Assembly: GCF_000828895.1 (NCBI RefSeq)
Contig: NZ_AP014568.1
Span: 999,858 to 1,063,857, forward strand
Direction of reading: 5' to 3'
DNA: 64,000 nt
Source of the DNA: Serpentinimonas raichei
GTDB taxonomy: Bacteria; Pseudomonadota; Gammaproteobacteria; Burkholderiales; Burkholderiaceae_C
This document shows positions 31,014 through 42,576 of the stretch, in pieces. Below the pieces are notes generated by a model, which worked only from the letters and a program-made list of their open reading frames with translations, was not told where the DNA came from and did no database searches. The position numbers and the translations under genes were made by a program. The first letter of the stretch is position 1. Every line of letters begins with the position of its first letter.

Positions 31014-33893
31014 ATGAATCAGACCTCTGGCGTCTACCAAGCCTACCAAGGCAATTCGTACCTGTTCGGCGGCAACGCGCCCTATGTCGAGGAGATGTAC
31101 GAAAACTACCTCGCCGACCCGACCTCGGTGCCCGACTCGTGGCGCGGCTACTTCGACGCCCTCCAGCACGTCCCCGCCCTTGATGGCACCGATGCACGCG
31201 ACGTGCCGCACCTGCCGGTCATCAACGCCTTTGCCGAGCGTGCCAAGCAGGGTGTGACGCAGGTGGTGGTGGCCTCGGCGGCCAACCCCGAGCTGGCGCG
31301 CAAGCAGGTGTTTTCGCAGCAGCTCATCGCCGCCTACCGCAACGTCGGGCAGCGCTGGGCCGACCTCGATCCGCTCAAGCGCGCCGAGCGCGAAGCCATC
31401 CCCGACCTCGACCCGGCCTTTTACGGCTTCACCGACGCCGACCAGGAAACGGTTTTTAGCACCAACAACACCTTTTTCCGGCGCGAGACCATGCCGCTGC
31501 GCGAGCTGCTCAACGCGCTGCGCGAAACCTACTGCGGCTCCATCGGGGCCGAGTTCATGTACCTCACCGACCAGACGCAAAAGCGCTGGTGGCAAGAGCG
31601 GCTCGAAGGCATCCGCAGCAAGCCCAATTTCAGCGTGGCCGAGAAAAAACACATCCTAGATCGGCTCACCGCCGCCGAAGGCCTTGAGCGCTTTCTGCAC
31701 ACCAAATACGTGGGCCAAAAGCGCTTCTCGCTCGAAGGCGGCGAGAGCTTCATCGTGGCCATCGACCGGGTGATCCAGCAGGCCGGCGCCAAGGGCGTAC
31801 AAGAGATCGTGATCGGCATGGCGCACCGCGGCCGCCTGAATGTGCTGGTCAACACCCTGGGCAAAATGCCCAAGGATTTGTTTGCCGAATTCGACCACAC
31901 CGCCCCCGAAGACCTGCCCGCGGGCGACGTGAAGTACCACCAGGGCTTCAGCTCCGACGTCTCCACCCCCGGCGGCCCGGTGCACCTGAGCCTGGCTTTC
32001 AATCCCTCGCACCTAGAAATCGTCAACCCAGTGGTGGAGGGTTCGGTGCGCGCGCGCATGGACCGCCGCGGCGACACCAAGGGCCAGCAAGTGTTGCCCA
32101 TCCTGGTGCATGGCGACGCCGCCATCGCCGGCCAGGGCGTGGTGCAAGAGACGCTGGCGCTGGCGCAAACGCGCGGCTACTCCACCGGCGGCACGGTGCA
32201 CATCGTCATCAACAACCAGATCGGCTTTACCACCTCCGACCCGCGCGACGCCCGCTCGACCCTGTACTGCACCGACATCGTCAAAATGATCGAAGCGCCG
32301 GTGCTGCACGTCAACGGCGACGACCCGGAAGCGGTGGCGCTGGCGGCGCAACTAGCGATCGAATACCGCATGACCTTCTCCAAGGATGTGGTGATCGACA
32401 TCGTTTGCTTTCGCAAGCTTGGCCACAACGAGCAAGACACCCCGTCGCTCACGCAGCCGCTGATGTACAAAAAGATTGCGCAGCACCCCGGCACGCGCAA
32501 GCTCTACGCCGACAAGCTTGCGACGCAAGGGCTGGGCGAGACGCTGGGCGACGACATGTTCAAAGCCTATCGGGCCGCGCTCGACGAAGGCCGGCACACG
32601 GTGGACCCGGTGCTGACCAACTTCAAGAGCAAGTTCGCGGTGGATTGGGCCCCCTTCTTGGGCAAAAAGTGGAGCGATGCAGCCGACACCGCCATTCCGC
32701 TGTCCGAGTGGAAGCGCTTGGCCGAGCGCATCACCACCCTGCCCGCCAGCGTGACGCCACACCAGCTGGTGAAAAAAGTCTATGCCGACCGCGCCGACAT
32801 GGGGCGCGGCGAGCTCAACGTCGATTGGGGCATGGGCGAGCACATGGCTTTTGCGTCGCTGGTGGCCAGCGGCTACGCCGTGCGCCTGTCGGGCGAAGAC
32901 TGCGGCCGCGGCACCTTCACGCACCGCCATGCCGTGATCCACGACCAGAACCGCGAAAAGTGGGATGTGGGCACCTACATTCCGCTCCAAAACGTGGCCG
33001 ACAACCAGGCTCCGTTCGTGGTCATCGACTCCATCTTGTCCGAAGAGGCGGTGCTGGGCTTCGAGTACGGCTACGCCTCCAACGACCCCAACACGCTGGT
33101 GATCTGGGAGGCGCAGTTTGGCGATTTCGTCAACGGCGCCCAAGTGGTGATCGACCAGTTCATTGCCTCGGGCGAAGTGAAGTGGGGTCGCGTCAACGGC
33201 ATCACCCTGATGCTGCCGCACGGCTACGAAGGCCAGGGGCCCGAGCACAGCTCGGCGCGCGTGGAGCGCTTTTTGCAACTGGCGGCCGACACCAATATGC
33301 AACTGGTGCAGCCCACCACGGCGAGCCAGATTTTCCACGTGCTGCGGCGCCAAATGGTGCGCCCGCTGCGCAAGCCGCTGGTGATCTTCACCCCCAAGAG
33401 CCTGCTGCGCAACAAAGACGCCACCTCGCCCCTGAGCGAGTTCACCAAGGGCGGCTTCCAGACCGTGATTCCGGAGCACAGCACCGAGGTGCACAAGCAT
33501 GCCAGCGCCGTCAAGCGCGTGGTGGCCTGCTCGGGCAAGGTCTATTACGACCTAGTAAAAAAGCGCGAAGAAAAGGGCGCGCACGACGTGGCCATCATCC
33601 GCGTCGAGCAGCTCTACCCCTTCCCGCACAAGGCGTTTGCAACCGAACTCAAGCGCTATCCGAACGCAACCGAGATCGTTTGGTGCCAAGATGAACCGCA
33701 AAACCAAGGGGCTTGGTTCTTCGTGCAGCACAACATCCACGACAACATGCTCGAAGGCCAGCGCCTGGGCTATGCCGGCCGCGCCGCTTCCGCCTCGCCG
33801 GCGGTGGGTTATGCGCACCTGCACCAAGATCAGCAAAAAACCCTGATCGAAGCCGCTTTTGGCAAGCTCAAAGGTTTCATCCTAAGCAAATAA
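31014..33893 (+). CDS. sucA: 2-oxoglutarate dehydrogenase E1 component
   Basis: This 959-residue thiamine-diphosphate enzyme decarboxylates 2-oxoglutarate in the TCA cycle. The N-terminus (SYLFGGNAPYVEEMYENYL) matches the E2-binding region. Catalytic-domain motifs include GMAHRGRLNVLVN and HGDAAIAGQGVVQE. The open frame extends upstream to 30783, but the ATG at 31014 starts at the conserved N-terminus. It is followed by E2 and E3 genes, making a complete complex. Its product succinyl-CoA is also the product of the propionate route encoded just before. Confidence 0.96.
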   Translation: MNQTSGVYQAYQGNSYLFGGNAPYVEEMYENYLADPTSVPDSWRGYFDALQHVPALDGTDARDVPHLPVINAFAERAKQGVTQVVVASAANPELARKQVFSQQLIAAYRNVGQRWADLDPLKRAEREAIPDLDPAFYGFTDADQETVFSTNNTFFRRETMPLRELLNALRETYCGSIGAEFMYLTDQTQKRWWQERLEGIRSKPNFSVAEKKHILDRLTAAEGLERFLHTKYVGQKRFSLEGGESFIVAIDRVIQQAGAKGVQEIVIGMAHRGRLNVLVNTLGKMPKDLFAEFDHTAPEDLPAGDVKYHQGFSSDVSTPGGPVHLSLAFNPSHLEIVNPVVEGSVRARMDRRGDTKGQQVLPILVHGDAAIAGQGVVQETLALAQTRGYSTGGTVHIVINNQIGFTTSDPRDARSTLYCTDIVKMIEAPVLHVNGDDPEAVALAAQLAIEYRMTFSKDVVIDIVCFRKLGHNEQDTPSLTQPLMYKKIAQHPGTRKLYADKLATQGLGETLGDDMFKAYRAALDEGRHTVDPVLTNFKSKFAVDWAPFLGKKWSDAADTAIPLSEWKRLAERITTLPASVTPHQLVKKVYADRADMGRGELNVDWGMGEHMAFASLVASGYAVRLSGEDCGRGTFTHRHAVIHDQNREKWDVGTYIPLQNVADNQAPFVVIDSILSEEAVLGFEYGYASNDPNTLVIWEAQFGDFVNGAQVVIDQFIASGEVKWGRVNGITLMLPHGYEGQGPEHSSARVERFLQLAADTNMQLVQPTTASQIFHVLRRQMVRPLRKPLVIFTPKSLLRNKDATSPLSEFTKGGFQTVIPEHSTEVHKHASAVKRVVACSGKVYYDLVKKREEKGAHDVAIIRVEQLYPFPHKAFATELKRYPNATEIVWCQDEPQNQGAWFFVQHNIHDNMLEGQRLGYAGRAASASPAVGYAHLHQDQQKTLIEAAFGKLKGFILSK

Positions 33894-33950
33894 ACCCTGA
33901 AATTACGCAATTCAGGTCCAGCCCTTACGCATTCAAGGATAGCAATCATC

Positions 33951-35213
33951 ATGGCACTCGTAGAAGTCAAAGTCCCGCAGTTGTCGGAATCCGTGGCCGA
34001 AGCCACCCTGTTGCAGTGGAAGAAGAAGGTGGGCGAGGCGGTGACCGCCGACCAGATCCTGATCGAAGTCGAGACCGACAAGGTGGTGCTCGAAGTCCCG
34101 GCACCGGTTTCCGGGGTGTTGGCCGAGATCGTCGTCGCCGATGGCGCCACGGTGCTGGCCGAGCAGCTCATCGCGCGCATCGACACCGATGGCAAAGTGG
34201 GCACTGCCGTGGCCCCCATCACCGCCACCAGCCTGGCCAGCGTCGCAGCCGCAGCGGCCCCTGCAGCCACCAGTGCCTCCAAGGCCCAAGTGGCCATGCC
34301 CGCCGCCGCCAAGCTGCTGGCCGAGCACCAGCTGACCGCCGCCAGCGTGAGCGGCAGCGGCAAAGACGGCCGCGTGCTCAAGGGCGATGTGCTGGCGGCC
34401 GTGGCCGCTGCTGCCGCCGCACCCAAGGCAGCCGTCCCGGCCGCAACCATCCCCACCGGCGTGCCCACCCAGGCCCTGCCGCAGGTGGCCGCGCCCAGCC
34501 TTGATCTGGGCCAGCGCCCCGAGCAGCGCGTGCCCATGAGCCGGCTGCGCGCCCGTGTGGCCGAGCGGCTGCTGCAATCGCAAGCCAGCAACGCCATCCT
34601 GACCACCTTCAACGAGGTCAATATGGCGCCGGTGATGGAAATGCGCAAGCGCTTCCAGGAGCGTTTCGAGAAAGAGCACGGCGTCAAGCTCGGTTTCATG
34701 AGCTTCTTCGTCAAGGCGGCGGTGCATGCGCTGAAAAAATTCCCGGTCGTCAACGCCTCGGTCGATGGCAATGACATCGTCTATCACGGCTATTTCGACA
34801 TCGGCATCGCAGTCGGCTCGCCGCGCGGGCTGGTGGTGCCCATCATCCGCAACGCCGACCAGCTCGGCTTTGCCGAGATCGAGAAAAAGATCGCCGAATT
34901 TGGCCAAAAAGCCCAGGCCGGCAAGCTCGGCATCGAGGAAATGAGCGGCGGCACCTTCTCCATCTCCAACGGTGGCACCTTCGGCTCCATGCTCTCGACC
35001 CCGATCATCAACCCACCGCAGTCGGCCATTCTGGGCGTGCACGCCACCAAAGACCGCGCCGTGGTGGAAAACGGCCAGATCGTGATCCGCCCGATCAACT
35101 ACCTCGCGCTGAGCTACGACCACCGCATCATCGACGGCCGCGAAGCCGTGTTGAGCCTGGTGGCGATGAAAGAGGCGCTCGAAGACCCGTCGCGCCTGCT
35201 GTTCAACCTCTGA
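33951..35213 (+). CDS. odhB: 2-oxoglutarate dehydrogenase E2 (dihydrolipoyl succinyltransferase)
   Basis: This 420-residue E2 has a single N-terminal lipoyl domain with lipoylated Lys44 in ETDKVVLEV. An Ala-rich linker, a peripheral-subunit-binding domain (about residues 115-150) and the C-terminal catalytic domain follow. The [13 protein letters not shown] motif carries the catalytic His. AAGGA precedes the ATG. It lies 57 bp after sucA and 17 bp before the E3 gene. Confidence 0.96.
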   Translation: MALVEVKVPQLSESVAEATLLQWKKKVGEAVTADQILIEVETDKVVLEVPAPVSGVLAEIVVADGATVLAEQLIARIDTDGKVGTAVAPITATSLASVAAAAAPAATSASKAQVAMPAAAKLLAEHQLTAASVSGSGKDGRVLKGDVLAAVAAAAAAPKAAVPAATIPTGVPTQALPQVAAPSLDLGQRPEQRVPMSRLRARVAERLLQSQASNAILTTFNEVNMAPVMEMRKRFQERFEKEHGVKLGFMSFFVKAAVHALKKFPVVNASVDGNDIVYHGYFDIGIAVGSPRGLVVPIIRNADQLGFAEIEKKIAEFGQKAQAGKLGIEEMSGGTFSISNGGTFGSMLSTPIINPPQSAILGVHATKDRAVVENGQIVIRPINYLALSYDHRIIDGREAVLSLVAMKEALEDPSRLLFNL

Positions 35214-35230
35214 GACCAAAGCGCCCTACC

Positions 35231-36670
<1,440 letters not shown>

Positions 36671-36699
36671 GCCCGGCGCAGCGGCCCTCTATTCCCGCC

Positions 36700-37833
36700 A
36701 TGCCCGATTCGCCCCCTTTGCCCGAGCTGGGCTACGGGCCGGTGCGCGCCCTCTACGAAGCCGAGCTGCGCGCACGCGGCTACCAGAGCGACCCGGCGCA
36801 ACTGCGCGCCGTCGAAGCGCTGGAGCGCTGCGCCGCCGAGTGGACGCACTTCAAGCAGCGCCGCTCCAACGCCCTCAAAAAGTTCATCAACCGGCTGCCG
36901 ATCCCGCGCGGGGTGTATCTGTACGGCGGCGTGGGGCGCGGCAAGAGCTTTTTGATGGACTGCTTCTACAACGCGGTGCCCTTGCGGCGCAAGACGCGGC
37001 TGCACTTTCACGAATTCATGCGCGAGGTGCACCGCCAGTTGGCCGAGCTGCAAGGCACCGTGAATCCGCTCGATGAAATGGGTCGGCGCATGGCCGTGCG
37101 CTACCGGCTGGTGTGTTTCGACGAGTTTCATGTGGCCGACGTGACCGACGCCATGATCCTGCACCGCGTGCTCGACGCCATGCGCAAATACGGCATTGGC
37201 ATCGTCACCACCAGCAACTTCCACCCCGACGGCCTCTACCCCGACGGCCTGCACCGCGACCGCATCCTGCCCGCCATCGAGGGGCTCAAGCAAAGCATGG
37301 ACGTGCTCAACGTCGATCACGGCATTGACTACCGGCAACTCACCCTAGAGCAGTTGCCGCTCTACCTGTGCCCGCTCGGGCCCGAGGCCGAGGCGCAGAT
37401 GGAGGCCGCCTTCGAGCGCCTGGCCGAAGCGCGCGACGAAGCCCCGCTGCTGCAGATCGAGGCCCGCGAAATCCGCGCCATCCGCCGCGCCGGTGGCGTG
37501 GTGTGGTTTGATTTTCGCACCCTATGCGGCGGCCCGCGCTCGCAAAACGACTACCTCGAACTGGCCAACCAGTTCCACACCGTGCTGCTGAGCCACGTGC
37601 CGCACCTGCCGGTGAACATGGCCGCGCAGGCGCGCCGCTTCACCTGGCTGGTCGATGTGTTGTACGACCGGCGCGTCAAGCTCATCGTCTCGGCCGCCGT
37701 GCCGCCCGAGCAGCTCTACACCGAAGGCCCGCTGGCGCACGAGTTCCCGCGCACCGTCTCGCGCCTGAACGAAATGCAGAGCAAAGCCTACCTAGCGCTG
37801 GCGCGGCGCGAGGTGGATACGGGCTTGACTTAA
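36700..37833 (+). CDS. zapE: AFG1/ZapE family ATPase
   Basis: This 377-residue P-loop ATPase has the Walker A GGVGRGKS (Lys82) and the Walker B CFDEFHV. It belongs to the ZapE/AFG1 family, linked to Z-ring function in E. coli. It follows lpdA by 29 bp, a neighbourhood conserved in Burkholderiales, and is likely cotranscribed with the 2-oxoglutarate dehydrogenase genes. Confidence 0.93.
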   Translation: MPDSPPLPELGYGPVRALYEAELRARGYQSDPAQLRAVEALERCAAEWTHFKQRRSNALKKFINRLPIPRGVYLYGGVGRGKSFLMDCFYNAVPLRRKTRLHFHEFMREVHRQLAELQGTVNPLDEMGRRMAVRYRLVCFDEFHVADVTDAMILHRVLDAMRKYGIGIVTTSNFHPDGLYPDGLHRDRILPAIEGLKQSMDVLNVDHGIDYRQLTLEQLPLYLCPLGPEAEAQMEAAFERLAEARDEAPLLQIEAREIRAIRRAGGVVWFDFRTLCGGPRSQNDYLELANQFHTVLLSHVPHLPVNMAAQARRFTWLVDVLYDRRVKLIVSAAVPPEQLYTEGPLAHEFPRTVSRLNEMQSKAYLALARREVDTGLT

Positions 37834-37849
37834 GGGGTCTGGATGCACC

Positions 37850-37878
37850 TTGACAGAGTAAGGATTATTCCTTACCAT
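37850..37878 (+). promoter_or_regulatory. Promoter with embedded operator for AbrB-type antitoxin gene
   Basis: TTGACA (37850-37855) and TACCAT (37873-37878) are spaced 17 bp. Between and over them lies a perfect inverted repeat GTAAGGA-TTAT-TCCTTAC (37858-37875). Binding there would block RNA polymerase, the usual autorepression by antitoxins of this type. AGGAGG follows before the ATG. Confidence 0.7.
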
Positions 37879-37909
37879 CACAGCCAGTTCAGATTCACAG
37901 GAGGCCGCC

Positions 37910-38230
37910 ATGCCCGCCATTCACGAAGTCGCCACCCTCACATCGAAGGGGCAGATCACCCTGCCCAAGCCCATCCGCCAGGCGCTGGGCGTGGATGCGG
38001 GTGGCAAGGTGGCCTTTGATTTGAAGGGTGGCCGCGTCATCGTCACCCGCGTGACCGACGAACCCCACCAAGACCCGGCCATCGGCAGCTTTCTCGCCTT
38101 GCTGGAAAAAGACATTCAGTCCGGGCGGCACATCACAGCGATGCCCGACGAGCTGGCGCGCTCCATGCTCGCCAGGCTAGGCAAGCAGGTCGATCTGAAC
38201 GAAGACATCCAAGGCGACGTGGCGCTGTGA
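37910..38230 (+). CDS. AbrB/PrlF-type antitoxin
   Basis: This 106-residue protein has an N-terminal AbrB fold (ATLTSKGQITLPKPIRQALGV) and a C-terminal helical part that would bind a toxin. The partner gene overlaps its stop by 4 bp (GTGA/ATTG region) and encodes a YhaV-like toxin, so it matches the PrlF-YhaV arrangement. It appears intact, with a consensus ribosome binding site and an embedded operator upstream. Confidence 0.85.
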   Translation: MPAIHEVATLTSKGQITLPKPIRQALGVDAGGKVAFDLKGGRVIVTRVTDEPHQDPAIGSFLALLEKDIQSGRHITAMPDELARSMLARLGKQVDLNEDIQGDVAL

Positions 38231-38635
38231 TTGAGCGCCATGGATGGAATCTGCTCTTTCACGATTGCCTGATCGAGCAGCTACAGAAACTGGATGCAGC
38301 CGCATCGCGTGCCAAGGCGCAAGACCCAGAGGGTTTCGAGTCCAACGCCAACGTCAAACTGTTTGACGCTTTGGCGACTTTGATCTTGGAGGCCGTCCCA
38401 AGCGATCCGAGCCGAGACGAGTACCGGCAAGGCAACACCATAGGGCCTGCGTTTCGCCACTGGCGACGAGCCAAGATCGGCCGCCGCTTTCGTTTGTTCT
38501 TCCGCTTTGACTCCAAGGCCCGGATTATCATCTTCGCTGCCTTACGTGGTGTTCCAGAAAATGCTCAAGTCTGGCCATCCTCCCGATGACTGGGGTGCAT
38601 TGCTCGCCGCCAGCAAGACCGACTGGAATCGATAG
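38227..38635 (+). pseudogene. YhaV-family toxin, inactivated by internal deletion and frameshift
   Basis: The first ~100 residues (GWNLLFHD to RLFFRFDSKARIIIFA) follow the YhaV ribonuclease family. The family then continues with a conserved W-x-N-D-E-x-T-L-R segment, which is missing. From 38543 the C-terminal part (YVVFQKMLKSGHPPDDW...) resumes in a different frame and runs to a TAG at 38633-38635. As it stands the ORF ends at 38589 with an unrelated tail. About 16 codons are lost, plus a frame change, so the toxin is very probably dead. It may still be translated as a truncated protein. Confidence 0.82.
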
Positions 38636-38768
38636 TGCTTCGACGGGTTGCACGCGGGCGACGCAAGCGACGCCATGCGGGCGCATGGCCGCGGGCCCAC
38701 CGAGGCGGCACATCCAGAGCGCATCCAAGCGGCGCAATGGTTAAGATCGCCGGCCTGAAAGGAAATCC

Positions 38769-40181
38769 ATGTCAGCCGTGTTTGCTCTTGATGATCTGCC
38801 GCCGGGGGCTTTCCCGGACCACCAAGTGGCGCAACTTCGCGTGCCGCCGCACTCGATCGAGGCCGAGTCCAGCGTGCTCGGGAGCTTGTTGCTGGACAAC
38901 GGCGCCTGGGACCGGGTGTCCGGCCTAGTCAGTGAATCCGACTGCTACCGGCGCGAGCACCAGCTCATCTATGCGGCCATCTCCACCTTGGTCAACGCCG
39001 GCAAGCCGGCCGATGTGATCACGGTGTTCGAGCACCTGAGCAGCCAAGGGCGCGCCGATGAGGTGGGGGGCTTGGCCTATCTCAACTCGCTGGCGCAGTA
39101 CGTGCCCAGTGCCGGCAACATCCGCCGCTACGCCGAGATCGTGCGCGAGCGCGCGATTTTGCGCAAACTCATCGGCGCCAGCGACGAAATCGCCGGCAGC
39201 GCCTTCAACCCCAGAGGGCGGCCGGTGGCCACCATTCTGGATGAGGCCGAGCAAAAGATCTTTCATATCGGGGAAGAGGGTTCGCGCCTCAAGCAGGGTT
39301 TCCAATCACTCGATACGCTGGTGGTCAACCTGCTGGACCGGGTGCAGGAGATGGCCGACAACCCGAACGACATCACCGGCGTGCCGACCGGTTTCATCGA
39401 CCTCGACCGCATGACCTCGGGCTTGCAGGCGGGCGATCTGGTGGTGCTGGCGGCGCGGCCCTCGATGGGTAAAACCGCCTTGGCCATCAACATCGCCGAA
39501 CACGTGGCGCTGCACGAGGGGCTGCCGGTGGCGGTGTTTTCGATGGAGATGGGGGCGGCGCAGTTGGCGGTGCGCATCGTGGGCTCGATCGGGCGCATCC
39601 ACCAGGGGCGGCTGCGCACCGGCAAGCTCACCGACGAGGAGTGGCCGCGCCTGACCGAAGCGATCGAGAAGCTGCGCCAGGTGTCCTTGCACATCGATGA
39701 GAGCGCGGGTCTGACGCCCTCCGAACTGCGCGCCAACGCACGCCGGCTGGCGCGCCAGTGTGGCAAACTGGGGCTGATCGTGGTGGATTACTTGCAACTC
39801 ATGAGCGGCAGCTCCTCGAGCGACGAAAACCGCGCCACCGAGCTGGGCGAAATCTCGCGCGGCCTCAAAATGCTGGCCAAAGAGCTGCAATGCCCGGTGA
39901 TTGCGCTCTCGCAGCTTAACCGCTCGGTCGAGACGCGCACCGACAAGCGCCCCATGATGAGCGACTTGCGCGAGTCCGGCGCCATCGAGCAAGACGCCGA
40001 CATCATCATGTTCATCTACCGCGACGAGTACTACACCAAGGACGCCTGCAAGGAGCCGGGCGTGGCCGAAATCATCATCGGCAAACAGCGCAACGGCCCC
40101 ACCGGCACCGTCAAGCTCACCTTCCTGAATGTGCTGACGCGCTTTGAGAGCATGGCGCAAGAGGGCGGCTACCATGGCTGA
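38769..40181 (+). CDS. dnaB: Replicative DNA helicase
   Basis: This 470-residue hexameric helicase unwinds DNA at the fork. The N-terminal domain ([16 protein letters not shown]) binds primase, and the RecA-like C-terminal domain has Walker [10 protein letters not shown] (Lys235) and the DYLQLM Walker B. No intein is present. AAGGAAA precedes the start. Its 3' end overlaps the following thioesterase gene by 8 bp. The 133 bp before it hold no gene. Confidence 0.97.
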   Translation: MSAVFALDDLPPGAFPDHQVAQLRVPPHSIEAESSVLGSLLLDNGAWDRVSGLVSESDCYRREHQLIYAAISTLVNAGKPADVITVFEHLSSQGRADEVGGLAYLNSLAQYVPSAGNIRRYAEIVRERAILRKLIGASDEIAGSAFNPRGRPVATILDEAEQKIFHIGEEGSRLKQGFQSLDTLVVNLLDRVQEMADNPNDITGVPTGFIDLDRMTSGLQAGDLVVLAARPSMGKTALAINIAEHVALHEGLPVAVFSMEMGAAQLAVRIVGSIGRIHQGRLRTGKLTDEEWPRLTEAIEKLRQVSLHIDESAGLTPSELRANARRLARQCGKLGLIVVDYLQLMSGSSSSDENRATELGEISRGLKMLAKELQCPVIALSQLNRSVETRTDKRPMMSDLRESGAIEQDADIIMFIYRDEYYTKDACKEPGVAEIIIGKQRNGPTGTVKLTFLNVLTRFESMAQEGGYHG

Positions 40182-40623
40182 CGCCGCCACCCCAGCCCGG
40201 CCCAGCCCCTTGGCGCGCTCCGAATTCCGGCACTTCGTGCCGATCCAGACGCGCTGGATGGACAACGATGTCTATGGCCATGCCAACAACGTGGTTTATT
40301 ACAGTTGGTTCGACACGGCCGTCAACGGCTACCTGATCGAGCGCGGGGTGCTCGACATCCACGCCGGGGCCGTGATCGGGCTGGTGATCGAAACCCAGTG
40401 CAACTACTTTGCCCCGCTGGCCTTTCCCGAGCCGGTCGAAGCTGGCCTTCGTGTGGCGCACCTGGGGCGCTCCAGCGTGCGCTACCAGGTCGGCCTGTTT
40501 GCGCGCGGGGCGGATCGGTGCGCAGCGGCGGGGCACTTCGTGCACGTTTATGTGGACCGGGTCACGCGCCGGCCGGTGCCGCTGCCGGCCGATTTGCAGG
40601 CGGTGCTGACCGGGCTGCTATGA
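40174..40623 (+). CDS. 4-hydroxybenzoyl-CoA thioesterase-like hotdog protein
   Basis: This 149-residue acyl-CoA thioesterase of the 4HBT family has the signature [17 protein letters not shown], with the catalytic Asp at its start. The ATG at 40174 lies inside the dnaB 3' end and gives the normal length. Overlap with dnaB suggests coupled expression. The substrate is unknown. Confidence 0.88.
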   Translation: MADAATPARPSPLARSEFRHFVPIQTRWMDNDVYGHANNVVYYSWFDTAVNGYLIERGVLDIHAGAVIGLVIETQCNYFAPLAFPEPVEAGLRVAHLGRSSVRYQVGLFARGADRCAAAGHFVHVYVDRVTRRPVPLPADLQAVLTGLL

Positions 40624-40659
40624 GGGGTTGCTTTTGAGGGCGGCCCAAGGAACCGCCAT

Positions 40660-40679
40660 AATTGACGCACCCGTCAATT
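40660..40679. promoter_or_regulatory. Perfect inverted repeat before nitroreductase gene
   Basis: AATTGACG-CACC-CGTCAATT is a perfect 8-bp inverted repeat around a 4-bp centre, 31 bp upstream of the nitroreductase ATG. Such TTGAC...GTCAA symmetry is typical of TetR-type operators. No regulator gene of that type is in the window. Confidence 0.6.
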
Positions 40680-40710
40680 CAACCCAGCAGCCCAACGGAG
40701 AGCCCACCGC

Positions 40711-41454
40711 ATGACCCAAATGCCCGCATCCACCACCGCCACCGTGCGCCCCATCGTGAACGACCCCGCCAGCGTCGAGGCAGCGATCGAGGGCCGCCAG
40801 TCGGTGCGCGCCTTTTTGCCCACGCCGGTGCCGCGCCCGCTGCTCGAGCGCCTGCTGGCGCTGGCCAGCCGCGCCCCCTCGGGCACCAACACCCAGCCGT
40901 GGAAGGTCTATGTGTTGCAAGGGGCCAGCCGCGACGCGCTGGTGCAAAAAGTCTGCGCCGCCCACGACGCCGTGCGCGCCAACCCGGCGCTGGCCGAGCA
41001 GTACCGCGAGGTCTATGATTACTACCCCAAGCAGTGGATCAGCCCTTACATCGAACGGCGGCGCGAAAACGGCCTCAGCCTGTACAGCCTGCTGGGCATC
41101 GGCAAGGCCGACAAAGACCGCATGCACGCCCAGTGGCAGCGCAACTACCGCTTCTTTGATGCGCCCGTGGGCCTGTTCGTCACCATCGACAAGGCGATGG
41201 GCGGCGGCTCCTTGCTCGACACCGGCATGTTCCTGCAAAACCTCACGCTGGCGGCGCGTGCGCACGGGCTCGACGCCTGCGCACAAGCGGCTTGGAACGG
41301 CTACGCCAGCATCGTGCTGCCGCATGTGGGAGCGGGCGAGAACGAGATGCTGGTGTGCGGCGTGGCGCTCGGCTACGCCGACCCGGCCGACATCATCAAC
41401 ACCTTCCGCACCCCGCGCGTGCCGGTGTCCGAATTCAGCACCTGGCTCGAATGA
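40711..41454 (+). CDS. Nitroreductase family flavoprotein
   Basis: This 247-residue FMN-dependent oxidoreductase shows the family pattern: RQSVRAF near the N-terminus, SRAPSGTNTQPWKVYVL, and a C-terminal GYADPADIINTFRTPR. It would reduce nitro compounds or quinones with NAD(P)H. Its stop overlaps the next start (ATGA). A palindromic operator-like site lies upstream, so it and the dehydrogenase may form a regulated two-gene operon. Confidence 0.9.
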   Translation: MTQMPASTTATVRPIVNDPASVEAAIEGRQSVRAFLPTPVPRPLLERLLALASRAPSGTNTQPWKVYVLQGASRDALVQKVCAAHDAVRANPALAEQYREVYDYYPKQWISPYIERRRENGLSLYSLLGIGKADKDRMHAQWQRNYRFFDAPVGLFVTIDKAMGGGSLLDTGMFLQNLTLAARAHGLDACAQAAWNGYASIVLPHVGAGENEMLVCGVALGYADPADIINTFRTPRVPVSEFSTWLE

Positions 41455-42440
41455 ACGCGCTCCGGCCTGGCGTGCTGATCACGCGCCGCCTGTTCCCCGA
41501 GGTGTTGCAGCGCCTAGGCGAGCACTTCGAGCTGCGCGACAACCCGCAGGATGCGGTTTGGAGCCCCGCCGAGCTGATCGAGCGCCTGCAAGGCCAGTGG
41601 GGCGTGCTGGCCACCCAGGGCGATCGCATCGACGCCAGCGTGCTGGCCGCTTGCCCGCAATTGCGCGTGGTCGCCAACATGGCGGTCGGCTACAACAACC
41701 TCGACCTCGGGGCGCTGACGCGCCACGGCGTGCAAGCCAGCAACACCCCCGACGTGCTGACCGAGAGCACCGCCGACTTCGGCCTCGCGCTGCTGCTGGC
41801 CACGGCGCGGCGCATCACCGAGGGCGAACGCTACCTGCGTGCCGGGCGCTGGAACAAATGGGCCGCCGACATGCTGCTGGGGGCCGAGGTGCACCACAGC
41901 ACGCTGGGTATTTTGGGCATGGGGCGCATCGGGCAAGCCATTGCGCGCCGCGCCGCGCACGGTTTTTCCATGCAGGTGATCTACCACAACCGCAGCCCGC
42001 TCGACGCCGCCACCGAGCGCGCCTGCGCCGCCCGCTGCGTCAGCAAAGCCGAGCTGCTGCGCCAGGCCGACCACCTGCTGCTGGTGCTGCCCTACACCCC
42101 GGCCAACCACCACGCCATCGGCGCGGCCGAGCTGGCTCAGATGAAACCCAGCGCCACCCTGGTCAACCTCGCGCGTGGCGGCATCGTCGATGAGCTGGCG
42201 CTGGCGCAGGCGCTGCAAAGCGGCCAGCTCGCCGCCGCTGGGCTGGATGTGTTCGAGGGCGAGCCGCAGGTGCGGCCCGAGCTGCTGGCGCTCAGCAACG
42301 TGGTGCTGACACCGCACATCGCCAGCGCCACCCGGGGCACCCGCCTAGGGATGGCGCTGCTGGCGGCGGATAACCTGGTCGCTTGCCACCAGCGGGGACA
42401 ACTCTTGACGCCGATCAACGCACCTTTGCCGCGCAAATGA
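41451..42440 (+). CDS. D-2-hydroxyacid dehydrogenase (glyoxylate/hydroxypyruvate reductase-like)
   Basis: This 329-residue NAD(P)-dependent enzyme has the Rossmann motif LGMGRIGQAIARR, a substrate-binding AVGYNNLD, the NLARGGIVDE loop and the HIASATRGTR catalytic His. It most resembles the GhrB/TkrA group that reduces glyoxylate, hydroxypyruvate or 2-ketogluconate. The ATG at 41451 overlaps the nitroreductase stop. Exact substrate is inferred only. Confidence 0.88.
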   Translation: MNALRPGVLITRRLFPEVLQRLGEHFELRDNPQDAVWSPAELIERLQGQWGVLATQGDRIDASVLAACPQLRVVANMAVGYNNLDLGALTRHGVQASNTPDVLTESTADFGLALLLATARRITEGERYLRAGRWNKWAADMLLGAEVHHSTLGILGMGRIGQAIARRAAHGFSMQVIYHNRSPLDAATERACAARCVSKAELLRQADHLLLVLPYTPANHHAIGAAELAQMKPSATLVNLARGGIVDELALAQALQSGQLAAAGLDVFEGEPQVRPELLALSNVVLTPHIASATRGTRLGMALLAADNLVACHQRGQLLTPINAPLPRK

Positions 42441-42576
42441 CCCGACCCCGGACAGGCGCGGCTAGGACAGATTGAGTTGGCAATGACCGGATAGCAACGG
42501 CATTGCCTGATATTCATGGCGGATGTGGGGCAACCGTCAGGAAATCTGAGACAAAAAATTATTACACTCAGCCCCC

